From NCBI RefSeq assembly GCF_918797505.1, contig NC_092793.1:45062243-45126242 (forward strand): a DNA stretch of 64,000 nucleotides. Reading direction: 5' to 3'. Numbering within the stretch: the first letter of the stretch is position 1; the number at the start of each line of letters is the position of its first letter. The position numbers and the translations under genes are program-made. Shown here one piece after another: positions 34,015 through 46,120 of the stretch. This DNA comes from Bemisia tabaci (Eukaryota > Arthropoda > Insecta > Hemiptera > Aleyrodidae). The notes beneath the pieces are model-generated. The model saw only the letters and a list, made by a program, of their open reading frames with translations. It was not told the DNA's origin and made no database searches.

Positions 34015-36028
34015 TTTATACCCCTTTTCATTGAATATTTTAGGAGAATGATTAATCTCTCTTTTTCCTTATTGTAAACACTTCTTGTTTAAAAGTAGCG
34101 TAAAAAGTTTTACGTCAGTATTGATTCAATCTTTCTTTTTTATGGTTAAACCATTAAGCACATGTTTCATTTATTTTAGTCTGTTCTTTGACACATTTTG
34201 TTCCAAAACTTTTACTCTGAATCACTGATTTTCCCCTGGAATGGTCTTGATTCCTTAATGGTTTTAATTTACTCAAAATCAGTATGGGCCACATGCCACA
34301 ACTTTGCAAAAGCGAAGTTTAGCGGAAATTTTGAGCCATGTTCAACAGTTCATCTAAATTTTCGACGATAACAACCTCAAAGTAATTTTTATGTATATTT
34401 TTTAATCTGTTGGTTTGTTCTTTAGACCCTCCAATTGCCAATTCAGATATTTTATGAAACTACTCGAAAATTCTTTAAAACTTTTGCCCGCAGGTGAAAG
34501 CTCTTTAATTTTTTACAAAAGGGTTTTCTATTTCCCATTTTCTATGTAAATAAATTAATCCTCTCCCCGGCAAAAAAAGAAAAAAAAGACAATATTTTTT
34601 TGTGTAGAAAACTTTTCTCCCCCTAGTTTGTGTAAGCTAATGGTAATTGACTTATGCCCCACACTGATTTTTTTGCAACTACAATCGCTTTTTGATACGT
34701 TCTGCTTTCTCTCAGTCCTCAACGTCTCTTTGTGATTAGGGCTGAAACGTACAGAAACGCTCGAAAGTCACTGAAAACAAGTGTGGCAACGTAAATGTCT
34801 GCTTTGGTTAGGATCAACCCTTTAATTCTCTGGGTGAGCTTGTATGGGACAAATAATTTGTTCAAGAATAAACTTTTATACTTTTTGGTGGTTTCTGATG
34901 AACTGAGTTGCTCATAAGTAACTGTTTTTAAAATGTCTAAGGATGTATTGTCAGGTACTCAAAGTTAATCATAAAAGCTTCCTCATTTCTGGGAAGCTCA
35001 GTTTTGTCCTTAAAAAGTAGTACTGTATAGATTTTGTTTAAAAGAGAATCATCTATCGTATCGCTTGAAATTGTTTCCTGTTGTTGCTGTTGTTTTAATG
35101 GAAAGAATTTTGATCAAATCTGGTTTTTCGTTCTGTCTTTGGTTGACTGGTGTGTGCAATCTCTTGTATCTTCGTTAATTGTACATTTAATTTTCACCTC
35201 GTCCCATTCGAGTTATATTCACATAATCATTTTGATCACTGTAAGAAAAAGATTTCCCTGTTTCTACTTTTTTCCCTCTCTCCCTCTCTTTCCTCAACAA
35301 ACAATCATGCTGTGCCAACAGTCGAACTGGATAAGTTATCAGACATCAGTTTCTTGTTTTGTAAGTTCATTTTTTTTCCATTGCTTGCCATCATCTGTTC
35401 AAAGAATTTATTTGCTTAAGAAGGTGGCTAGCTCTCGAAAAGATTTAAAATTTTACCATCAAACCTTGAATTTTTGCTTTCCGTCTAAACTTTTGAATGG
35501 TTCTAATTGCTTCTCAACGCGGTACATAAAAAGCTCAAACTTCTCGCAACATATGTCTGCTGGAAAGCATTTTCATGATCAACATCCTTTTACAGTCAAA
35601 CATTTTTTTTGCTTCAAAACTGTGAAAATTTCAAAATTTTAGGTAACTTGTCATCCGTTTTAAGAAAAACATCAACTTAATAGCTGCATTTTTTTATGAA
35701 CATATAAATCCCGGTTGTTCTGTAACTCCATAACTCCCAAGCTTTAAGGGGTAAAAAGAGAGGAAGAAGTAAGTTTTCTCTTTGTCTTTATTTAGATTAT
35801 TAATTTCCTTCCTGTACAAAGCCGATCCCTTTCCCTTTTTTCTTCCTATTACTTAGAAAGTTTTCTTGTATTACTTTTTTGTAAATAATTTGTAAATTTT
35901 TATCAGTAATTACAAAAATAAATGTATTAACTACTGTGCAAATCCTGTAGTTTTCTTTTTCTTGCAACCGTAATTAGGAATTTTTTTTTTTTCAAAAAGA
36001 TCCCATTTGAAATCCATGAAATGCTTGT
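34015..36028. other. Unassigned flank; second candidate poly(A) site at 35917
   Basis: AT-rich. A 202-codon open frame at 35034-35642 is low complexity (Cys/Phe/Ser-rich from T-rich DNA) and I do not call it a gene. AATAAA at 35917-35922 could be the distal poly(A) signal of the host gene. Confidence 0.4.
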
Positions 36029-36320
36029 CACTATTGGCCTTCCGCCTAAAATTTTAGGAGCCACCTCGGCTGGAAAGCCCAATTTTTAGGAGCCATCTAC
36101 TATTTTTTAGGAGCCAAATTAAATTGTTGCATACAGGCCATGGCGATGCTGCAAACGGTGCGTATAGGGAGCGCTTTATCGCTGCCGCTGCTTCCCAATT
36201 GCGAGTTCAATCTGTCAAAATTTTTTAGGCGCCATGATAGCCCAGCCCCCCCCCCCCCCCAATTTTTAGGCGCCAAGGCCCGTTTTTTAGGCGCATGGCG
36301 CCCGGGAAGGCAGAACACTG
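36029..36320. mobile_element. Diverged relative of the 33598 hAT MITE
   Basis: It repeats TTTTTAGGCGCC / TTTTTAGGAGCC six or so times. It ends GGGCGCC...GAACACTG at 36320, matching the CAGTGTTC end of 33598-34014 in reverse. A CTATTGGCCTTCCGCC beginning near 36032 is a poor partner. No clear target duplication. A C-run lies at 36244-36260. Confidence 0.5.
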
Positions 36321-36336
36321 TAGAGGAATTATTTTA

Positions 36337-36729
36337 GTTGCGGACGTTACATTCAATGCCTTAATCTGCCCATAAGTTGGTCTGCTCAGCCCACAAAATT
36401 CAAAATTTTTCGAAGACTGAGTATGTACCTTGCTTTCTATCATGCTGCAAATTTGTGTTGAATAAGATAATGTATAATGCAAGATACAGATCAAGGAAGG
36501 CCGTTGCGGACGTTACAAAAAAAACCTCTCATTTTTGAGGACCTTACTTTGACTTCAATTTTTATAGAAACTATTTACTTCATCTAAATTCTGGTTAGCC
36601 CTGGTAACGTCTCATTGAGTCTTCTTTTCAATGAAGTATCCATCTCAAATAAAGTTTATATGATTTTGTTGAGATATTCCCTCTTTTATGGCGTTGCGGA
36701 CGTTACAAGGTTTTGTTGTGGACGTTACA
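36337..36729 (+). repeat. Four copies of the 15-mer GTTGCGGACGTTACA
   Basis: Exact or near-exact at 36337-36351, 36503-36517, 36693-36707 and 36715-36729 (the last has one change, GTTGTGG). The spacing is irregular, so this is not a simple tandem repeat. Two more copies at 50347 (one change) and 50515, plus an inverted TGTAACGTCC at 50332, lie beside the hAT element. Confidence 0.8.
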
Positions 36730-37082
36730 GCCGTAGAACTTTGTACCTAAAATAGGCTGTAACTCTCGCAGTTTATGAAGTTATTGAATTAAAAGGTATA
36801 AGCATGAATTAGAAAAGTCAATTGTCACAACAGTCTATGAATTTCACCGTAAATTCAATACGAATAGCTGTGAGAGACTTTCCGAAGTAAATATCTGAGG
36901 GGACGGTAGAGCCAAGTTTCTACCTACCTATCTTCAAAATACAACCTAAAAATAAATTTAAGCACAATTTATTTGTGAAAATGAACAGCACGGCAAAGTT
37001 AAGAGATGTTACGTTTAATAGTATAAAAATGAGCCTTTTAAGAAAAATTCAGGGTGTCCTACATCATCCGTTTAGTGTTATT

Positions 37083-38332
37083 CAGGGTTATCCAAAAAAC
37101 ACTGACCACCCCTGTAACTTTTTTCCAAATTGAGATAGAAGTTTGAAACTTTGGGAATGTTCCTCGGTCTAAAGTAGCAACTTTTTGGTTCCCCCAAAAT
37201 TCGGGGGGGGGGGGGGGGGCTGACTTTTTTTTTCAAATGGCAACCCCCCCTTCGTGATACCTCATTCGAAAGATAATAAAAAAAGAAACCTTTTGGCGCA
37301 AACCGCAGGTCAAAATGTTCATTTTTGACAAAATGGCGGCCGGTCAAAGTTCAAAATGGCGGAAATTTGGCAGCTCCGTTGTTTATTGACGGATTGGTGT
37401 GATACTCGGAAGCCTACAGTTTTTCGAGAACAGAAAAACGATTCTGAAAAATCAATCCAGAAAAATCAGTCCTTCTTAAAATGGCGGCCTAGAGCGGGAA
37501 GTGGATATTTAGGCTGCATATCGTTGGATTTGCATGAAACTTGGTATGTGGGGGTATTTCGGCACGAGAAGAACGAATCTTTCGTTGGATATCTGAAATT
37601 TTGACATATTCCAAAATGGCGGGAAATCAGTTTTACGGCTGTTTACCGATGGATTAGCATAAAATTATTTGATATTTCAAGAATCTAATGAAAGATTCCT
37701 TTTTATCCAGCCAAAAACCGCCAGGATATCGAATTTCATGCAAATCTATCGGTAAACAGCCGTAAAACTGATTTCCCGCCATTTTCCGCCGCCATTTTGG
37801 ATTATATGAAAATTTCAGATATCCAATGAAAGATTCGTTCTTCTCGTGCCGAAATATCCCCAGATACCAAGTTACATGCAAATCCAACGATATGCAGCCT
37901 AAATATCCACTTCCCGCTCTAGGCCGCCATTTTGAGAAGGACTGACTTTTCAGGAAAACCAATGCCAGAATCGTTTCTCTCATCTCGAAAAACCGAAGGA
38001 TTCCGAGTTTCACACTAATCCGTCGATAAACAACGGAGATGCCAAATTTCCGCAATTTTGAACTTTGACCGGCCGCCATTTTGTCAAAAATGAACATTTT
38101 GACCTGCGGTTTACGCCAAAAATTTTCTTTTTTTATTATCTTTCGAATAAGGTATCACAAAGGGGGGGTTGCCATTTGAAAAAAAAAAGTCAGCCCCCGC
38201 CCCCCTCTAGGGGGGCCGCCCCCCCCCCGAATTTTGGGGGAACCAAAAAGTTGCTACTTTAGACCAAGGAACATTCCCATTCTCAATTTGGAAAAAGTTA
38301 CAGGGGTGGTCAGTGACTTTTGGATAACCCTG
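37083..38332. mobile_element. 1.25-kb foldback element
   Basis: Nearly the whole length is an inverted repeat around a centre near 37700. The left end CAGGGTTATCC is answered by GGATAACCCTG at 38332. Mirrored blocks include ACTGACCACCCCTGTAAC, GCAACTTTTTGGTTCCCCC, a G-run (37202-37219) answered by C-runs, and GGCACGAGAAGAACGAATC. It contains several AAAATGGCGGC motifs and their complements. No coding function: the frames are mirror images. Confidence 0.88.
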
Positions 38333-38576
38333 TTCATTTAGTTTTTTTAGGTCGAACGAAGTCGGATACGGCAGAAATGAAAGGGCAATTGACCCCCAAG
38401 GAATCTGAATTTCATCCATCCAAGGCCCCTACTGCCCCCATTGGTAGGTAACATGGGGATCCACCTTCAAAAGTGGGGGTGCCAGTGCCCGTGAAAATCA
38501 TTCCATCAAACTCAGGTGGTACATAAAATTTTAATCTACACAATCCCCAAAAAATCCAACACTGGCCATGTGCACA
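38333..38576. other. Spacer between two foldback elements
   Basis: No feature recognised. Confidence 0.4.
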
Positions 38577-39550
38577 AGGGTGGTTCTTATTTTTCGACTT
38601 TTCGAAAATCAAATGTCTGACCCTCCTAAAAGTTGTCATTTAGTGTGAAAAGAACCTACAAAAAATTTCAGCCCGATCGGATCATCCTAAGTGGTGCCGC
38701 CGGGGCCGACAAGTCTCCAAGCGGGAACTTCAAATTTCGGGCAATTGCGTTTTTTCGTCATTTCGCGAATTTTTTTCTCCCTTTTAAAATGTAACTACGG
38801 CTTTGAAACTTTTTGAAGTAACACACTTTATAAGGTACTTTACGAGAAAAATAACACAATTTATCCCACCACTTTTAAAATGCCCCTTTTCACCCCTTAA
38901 AGTGGCCACATCGTGCGATTTTGCCGATTTTTCGTCACATTCTCCCCGCACGGTGTGCCTCTCTTCTACCTTTAAAATGTCGCTACGGCTTTGAAACTTT
39001 TGGAGGTTTACACTTTTTAAGGTACTTTATAAGAAAAATAAAGCACTTTACCTTATTATTTTTAAAATGCCCTTTTCAACCCCTCAAAGTAGCCGCATCG
39101 TGCGATTTCGTCGATTTTTCCTAACATTCTCCCCGCACGGTTTGCCTGAACGAATTTAAATTTTTTGACGAATCAAAAGTAATGGCGCTTCAGATTCATG
39201 AAGTAGAGTGACTGTCGAGTTATTTCAGTCAACAAGAAAAACAATCTGTCGAGCTCTTGGAAAATAAAGTCGACCTAAAGGTATTTTATGCCTAACAGGG
39301 GCAACTTTACCAATGGTAAGTCTCGTTATATCACTGATTTTAGCGACATGGTAAAGGGTATCCCTGGGTAAGGGCACCAAAATGCCCCTCCTCACGGATT
39401 TTGAATTTAATGGTCTAAACCCTTTCAGTAGGTCCTAAAAACATGGTTTTGGGCAATTTTACCCTCCTGACCCCAACCACCCCCCCTCCAGCCCCGAAAA
39501 ACCCATTTTTCGGGGAATTTTGGGGTATTTTCACGTTTTATTTCATATCT

Positions 39551-41172
39551 CCCTAGTAGCAGAGTTATATAAAAATTTGTTTTTAAAAGTATAAACCGTA
39601 AATAACCACAAGCTAAAGAATATTCATTGTTTATGTAATGGATGTAAAGTTTTTTAGTTAAAAGTTTACATTATTAATACTTTAAGCTTTTTATGTAACC
39701 CTTAGTATAAAAGTTATATAATCAAATTCAAACAGCGTATAAAATGAATTTTCATTATTCTTCCTGGCTGGTAGCGCACTCTAGTTATGAAGTGTGCAAG
39801 TTTTCATATGCGTTACTACCAGGTGGTGGATCATCGTAGGGTTGTGACTTACCTTAAATCCGCGGCGTCCTAGTCGGGATTAGAACCCACGCCTCGGGAT
39901 GGAGTTGCAATCCGAAGTCCAGTACTTTACCACCAGACCAGCCAGGCTTGATATGTGTGGGCCTCTAAATTCAATCTCTTAACTATCGCAGGCCTCTGAG
40001 TCCGTAATATGTTTGTTTATTGACGGATTCTTATGATATTTTACCAGACTTTATTATTTATTATTTATTTATTTATTGTTTTTTATTTAATGATGTAATT
40101 TTTTTCATTTTCATTTTTTTTAACTCTCTCTCTCATTTTTTTAGCTCTCTCTTTTTTTTAACTATCATGTTTTTTAACTATCATTTTTTCTAACTCTCTC
40201 TATTTTTTTAAACTCTCATTTTTTTTAACTCTCTCTCTCTCTCTCTCTCCCTCCCTCTCTCCCTCTCTCTCTCTCTCTCTATTTTTTTAACTTTATAATT
40301 GCGTCTTTTTCCAGTTTTAATTATTTGGGCCTTTTTCTAGTTTGAATTTATGTCGATGTATTTATGTTATTTATTTTATCATTTCCTTTTTTCTTTTAAA
40401 TTTTTATAATATTAATTTAAAAATTTTAAAAAAAATTAAAATTTTTAAAATAATATTTAATAATATTTTTAAAATATTAACAAAAATAATTATGATATAC
40501 TTTAAAAATATGATAAAATATTATTTTGAAAATTTTAATTTTTTATATTTTTAATATATTTTTAAAATGTTTTAAAAATATTCATTGATTGTATTTCAAA
40601 AGTACTTTTGAAAATATTTTAAAAATACATGAAAAACATTTTAAAAATATATTAAATTTCAATATTTTTAAAATATTTTTAAAATATTGCTGTCTAACTG
40701 GGCAGGGTTATGAGCCAGACACGCTACCAACTGAGGTAACAGGGCTCATCGGATTGTGTGCCGAAATATCCCCTTTTAACTCGTCTCGGAGCCACTAATA
40801 CCTCTAATAATACGTATCCCACGCAGTCTGAGAGTCGAGGGTGCGTTCATTGAAATGAGATCATCATCATCATTCATGAAAATGAGATAGGTTTACGTTA
40901 AAGTCATTCAGGTCATTTATATAACAGTTATATTAAGCAAATTAAGCAAAAGGATACTATGCGTATAAAGAAAATTTATAAAAACTCTTCCTCAATTATA
41001 TGAATTTTATATAAACGTTATCTTCTGAAAATATGAATAATTATTTTCATGGGCATTTTATATAAAACTTATATACACAATATATAAACTTTAGTTAAAA
41101 TGGTGCTTATATAACCGGTATGAATTCCTTATACGTTTGTTAGGAAGGGGAAAGTGAATCATGCTACTAGGG
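39551..41172. mobile_element. CCC(T)AGTAGCA-ended element, family C (TTATATAA arrays)
   Basis: The termini are CCCTAGTAGCA and TGCTACTAGGG. The opposite palindrome arm gives the empty site. The ends carry many copies of TTATATAA-like palindromes (39560-39740 and 40915-41125). Inside, in order, are: a tRNA-like segment on the minus strand (A-box complement 39930-39940, B-box complement 39876-39888); a (CT)n tract (40130-40290); an AAATATTT-rich array (40385-40690) ending in a CTGCCCAGTTAGAC terminus on the complement; and a second tRNA-like fragment (A-box complement CCAACTGAGG at 40728). It shares TIR and layout with the elements at 49110, 52298 and 62594. Confidence 0.82.
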
Positions 41173-41262
41173 CCCGCAATTTTCGATAAAAATGCACCAA
41201 AATTTCACCAATTACACATCAGACCAGTCAGATTCTTGGGTAAAAAAATCAAATTTATCGTA

Positions 41263-42212
41263 GGGGAGACCGGGGCACAGTGACCTGGGATTTTTCCTTT
41301 TGCTTTCTCTGCTCTTCCTGAAGAGGTTTCTGAAGATCTGCTATGGGGGGATGATAAGTGTATGTCAGTACCTTAAAACCCCTGGAAGTTTCAAAGGTCT
41401 GCACCTATTAGAAAAATTGTTAAAAATCCAAGAAAGTTGAAAAAAATTTTGGCCACTGTACCCCAAGGCTGGGGCACAGTGCTCACGGGACTAGGGCACA
41501 GTGACCATTTTTCTTGTGAGTGGCCTTAGGAACCCTCTCTACCCCTACAGGAAAGGAAGTTCGACATTTCTTATCCTGGAAGGGAAGGATGATTCATCTC
41601 CTACTTAGAGGAGGGTATTAACAAATTCGGGGGGGGGGGGGGGTAAATTTTTGGGGGGCAACAATTTGCCAAAATTCACCAAATTAAGTCAGTATTTTAG
41701 GTAAAGAAGTGATTTAGTGAAAACGAAGGGGGGGGGGATCTTCATCCCATGCTCCCCGACGAGCCCAAGGGGGAGGGGGGTGAAGGTCCCATTTCCAGAA
41801 AGAGGGGAGGGGGTCCAGGGGGAAAGAGATCAGTGTGCCCCGGTAGGAGTTTTCATAAACATAACCTCATAACGTGATGATTCTGAAATAGTGGTAAACT
41901 TTTCAGTACAGGGTAATACACCCAAAGACATGTGCATTGGAAAATAGCAAGTAGATTTTCCTTGATTCATAATGTTAACGCCAAAAGTAATGAGAAATTA
42001 AATATTTAAAATGTGCAAAAACTTCCCTCAAAATAAATGACCTGTTGTCAGTAATTTCCGTTGTCAACAAACTGGAGATGCACATCATAGAAATGAAGTA
42101 CCTATAGAGGGCTAACACCACACACAAACTAATGTTTCCCCGAGACAACCATAGGAGCGCTAGCGTCGCTTTGTTCACTGTGCCCCGGCGGTCACTGTGC
42201 CCCGGTCTCCCC
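41263..42212. mobile_element. GGGGAGACC-ended element with TA target duplication
   Basis: The termini GGGGAGACCGGGGCACAGTG (plus ACC) are mirrored exactly at 42212 and flanked by TA on both sides (41261-41262, 42213-42214). The empty site in the opposite arm reads ATCGTACCTTATTT, confirming a 2-bp TA duplication. Internal GGGGCACAGTG(A)CC repeats lie near both ends, and G-runs are common. 950 bp, no coding frame. A TA duplication fits Tc1/mariner or related groups, but I do not recognise the ends. Confidence 0.85.
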
Positions 42213-44516
42213 TACCTTATTTAAGCCCCTAAAACAATTTATAAAAATCGTCAATTTCCAATTTTTTTCAGATTTTAGCGATTTTAAAAAAAATGAGGAC
42301 ACATACATTTTTTTTGTTGCCTTAAAATGTAGGTAATATACTCAGTTGTTACCAAAAAAAATTTCAAGCTTTCACGCGTGGTGCGTCCCACCGAAAAAAT
42401 GGGTTTTTGGCGCCAAAACGGTTAAAATGGCTCTTTTGGCAACGGTTTACTCGCACGCTATCAAGATTGTAACACTAAAATCTCTAATTTTTGGTTTCAA
42501 TGTTTCAAGAGGCATGCCCTAGTATCGTCAGAAAAGGTTTCAAGTCGATCGAGTCCTTGCGCCCCACGTAAAGTACCGGTTTTTGGTGCCGAAATGGTCA
42601 ACATTGCTATTTCAGAAGAGGTTACTCGCATAGGGTGGCCCTTATTTTTGAATTTACGGAGTTCAAAGTGCGAAACCCTGCAAATGGTTTCATTTGACGA
42701 GAAAATAATGGGGAAAAAATAAAAATTGAGAAAAACATATTTTAAAACGCGCCTCAAAGACCCTAAAGTTCCGAGCGTGGCGTGCGAAGACGCGTTTTTT
42801 CGTCATTTCGCGAATTTTTTTCCTCCCTTTAAAATGTTCCTACGGCTTTGACATTTTTAGAGATTATACACTGTTTAGAGTACTTCACGAGAAAAATAAT
42901 GAAATTTACATCTTTTTTATCCCCATCAAAGAGGCCTCGTCGTGCGATTTTGCCGATTCTCCCTTATAATCGCCCCGCACGGCGTGTCTTTTTTCAACGT
43001 TTAAATTGTTGCTACGGTTTTGAAATTTTCTGAAGTGTCACATACTTTATAGTAAATAACGAAAAAAATAACAAAATTTACCTCGCTACTTTTAAAATGC
43101 TCCTTTTCTCCTTCAAAGTGGCCACATACCTAATGCGATTTCGTCGATGATTGTTCTTACATTCTCTCGGCACGGTTTGCCTAAATGAGATTAAATTTTT
43201 TTAAGAGTCAAAAGCAAAAATTCTTCAGATTCTAGAAGTAGAGTGTCTACCGAGTCATTTAAACCGAAAATAAACAATTCTGTTCAGCTGCTGGAATACA
43301 AGTCGATTTAATGGTATTTTGGGGCTACCATGCAAATGAACGATATAAAAGGAGAATCGGCAAAATCGCACGACGAGGCCTCTTTGATGGGGATAAAAAA
43401 GATGTAAATTTCATTATTTTTCTCGTGAAGTACTCTAAACAGTGTATAATCTCTAAAAATGTCAAAGCCGTAGGAACATTTTAAAGGGAGGAAAAAAATT
43501 CGCGAAATGACGAAAAAAACGCGTCTTCGCACGCCACGCTCGGAACTTTAGGGTCTTTGAGGCGCGTTTTAAAATATGTTTTTCTCAATTTTTATTTTTT
43601 CCCCATTATTTTCTCGTCAAATGAAACCATTTGCAGGGTTTCGCACTTTGAACTCCGTAAATTCAAAAATAAGGGCCACCCTATGCGAGTAACCTCTTCT
43701 GAAATAGCAATGTTGACCATTTCGGCACCAAAAACCGGTACTTTACGTGGGGCGCAAGGACTCGATCGACTTGAAACCTTTTCTGACGATACTAGGGCAT
43801 GCCTCTTGAAACATTGAAACCAAAAATTAGAGATTTTAGTGTTACAATCTTGATAGCGTGCGAGTAAACCGTTGCCAAAAGAGCCATTTTAACCGTTTTG
43901 GCGCCAAAAACCCATTTTTTCGGTGGGACGCACCACGCGTGAAAGCTTGAAATTTTTTTTGGTAACAACTGAGTATATTACCTACATTTTAAGGCAACAA
44001 AAAAAATGTATGTGTCCTCATTTTTTTTAAAATCGCTAAAATCTGAAAAAAATTGGAAATTGACGATTTTTACAAATTGTTTTAGGGGCCTAAATAAGGT
44101 ACGATAAATTTGATTTTTTTTACCCAAGAATCTGACTGGTCTGATGTGTAATTGGTGAAATTTTGGTGCATTTTTATCGAAAATTGCGGGAGATATGAAA
44201 TAAAACGTGAAAATACCCCAAAATTCTCCGAAAAATGGGTTTTTCGGGGCTGGAGGGGGGGTGGTAGGGGTTAGGAGGGTAAAATTGCCCAAAACCATGT
44301 TTTTAGGACCTACTGAAAGGGTTTAGACCATTAAATTCAAAATCCGTGAGGAGGGGCATTTTGGTGCCCTTACCCAGGGATACCCTTTTGGAGACCTGGA
44401 ATTACCCATCGGAACCGAAAATTTCGCAAATTCTCCATGAAGCTCTCTATAAACGGCATGCTTTCTGGGCCGTCGATCCGGCCATCGAACCGAGTTTGAT
44501 ATGGAAGCTTATAATG

Positions 44517-45042
44517 ACCTGAAGCTCACAGAAAAAATTCAATACGACCGTAGGAACAGTTTCCGAGTTTCGGGGGGAGGAAGGGAGGGGGTGTGTGAAC
44601 AAATCCGATCTATCATTCGCCGTTTTCTTGTTGAATTTATTGATGTTGCCGCGGGCTTCTAGTTGTTGTTCACACATGTTCAGCTTATCGATAATGTACA
44701 ATTTTTTAACATAGAATTAGATTTTCATGTCCAAGAATCGATCCATCGATTCGCTTTATCGATTTTTGGACATGAAAATCTAATTCTATGTTAAAAAATT
44801 GTATATTATCAATAAGCTGAACATGTGTGAACAACGATTAGAAGCCCGCGGCAACATCAATAAATTCAACAAGAAAACGGCGAATGATAGATTGGATTTG
44901 TTCACACACCCCCTCTTTTCCTCCCCCTTCGGGAAGAGGAAGGGAGAAGGAATAGGAACAGTTAGGAACAGTTTCCGAGTTTCGACTCGGAAACTGTTCC
45001 TACGGTCATATTGAATTTTTTCTGTGAGCTTCAGGTCAAGAA
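44517..45042. repeat. Near-perfect palindrome, 526 bp
   Basis: GACCTGAAGCTCACAG... at 44517 is answered by its complement ending at 45042. The centre is near 44740-44760 (ATCGATTCGC). Both arms encode the same frame (MCEQ...INKFNKKTAND) on opposite strands, differing by a few bases. The shared frame is a consequence of the palindrome, not proof of a gene. Confidence 0.85.
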
Positions 45043-46120
45043 TTTCACGTTTCTCGTGAAACCTTCCACGTGGAAAGCAACGTGTACCGGAACGTGTAGG
45101 TAATTCTACGTGGATGTCCATGTATTAAGTACCGTTTCCGGAACGTTCCCGTGTAAGGAACGTTTCAGTGTCCACGTCGCAGGAACGTTGCAGTGTCTAC
45201 ATTGCAGGGACGTGGCAGTGACTACATTGCACGGACGTGCAGACGTGCAGTAACATTAGAATCCACTTTTTTCGCAAAACATAGTGTGGCATATGCATGC
45301 AATATTCATTTTTGGGCTTTTCACAGTTTGTGTGTTTCTCTCCCTCCTAACGTGTTTACGATTAGAAAATTTCGTTAATTATCTACTTATTTGCGATAAA
45401 TGACGATTAATTAAAATACTATCATTCACTTCATAGGCACGACTTTCATTTAGGTGTACGTACTAGAGGAGGAATAAGCACTTTCAGTTTTAGAGTAGAA
45501 CATGAGGTCTACGGGTTAAAATTGTGGACATTGACTTGAGATACATAATTAGAAACAGACAAGTAAGTGCAAACCAGATAATTAACCAACTTTTATGTAT
45601 GTAAAACACGGAGGTATAAATCACTTCAAGCACAACATTAAACTGCGAAAATCACTTGGTACGCCAATATCAAGATAACAAATAGTGGACTCTCTCGAAC
45701 AGTTGCAACCTGCTGATCAGACTGATTCCAGGAACTTGGTTGGTGCCGACATGGGCTGCGCATGCGCTGTAGACTTTTTGAGTAATCTGCGCCCGCGCCG
45801 CGAAATGCAGCGCCACCTAGTGGGCGCTCCTGGCCTGTATCCTGCCTGTGCCGCCTTTTCTAGTACAACGTGCTTTGGACTACGTTGAATTATACGTCCC
45901 GGAAACATAGACAGCGAAACGGCGAAAGAGCGATTTTAACTTTTTAGGTTAGGTTTACAGAGCAACGTTCCTTTCCACGTTCCTGTTACGTCGCCAGTGA
46001 GACTTTTTCGGAGCACCCCTGTTCTTCCATGTTGATTACTACGTAGCAATTGTAAACGTTCCCGGAATGTTTCAAGGTCTACGTTGATTTCCACGTTGCT
46101 GAAACGTTTGATGTTATCTG
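45043..46120. repeat. ACGTT-motif arrays flanking a ~700-bp body
   Basis: 45045-45250 and 45960-46115 hold many AACGTT / CCACGT / ACGTGG words. The right edge reads TGTTATCTGGG, whose complement CCCAGATAACA resembles the CCC-type TIRs of the other array-bearing elements. The left edge has no such TIR. It may be a truncated relative. Confidence 0.5.

Noticed and set aside
35034..35642. 202-codon open frame
   Set aside because: Cys/Phe/Ser-rich translation of T-rich DNA, no domain, no splice or start context, in a flank without other coding signs.
40130..40300. CRISPR-like or regulatory repeat in (CT)n tract
   Set aside because: It is a simple CT/T microsatellite with no spacers.
42497..43817. 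Identical 86-residue frames in opposite directions
   Set aside because: Explained by the palindrome arms. No coding evidence.
44447..45014. Two frames with shared MCEQ...INKFNKKTAND sequence
   Set aside because: They are the two strands of one palindrome, so the same words appear twice. No family or codon signal.
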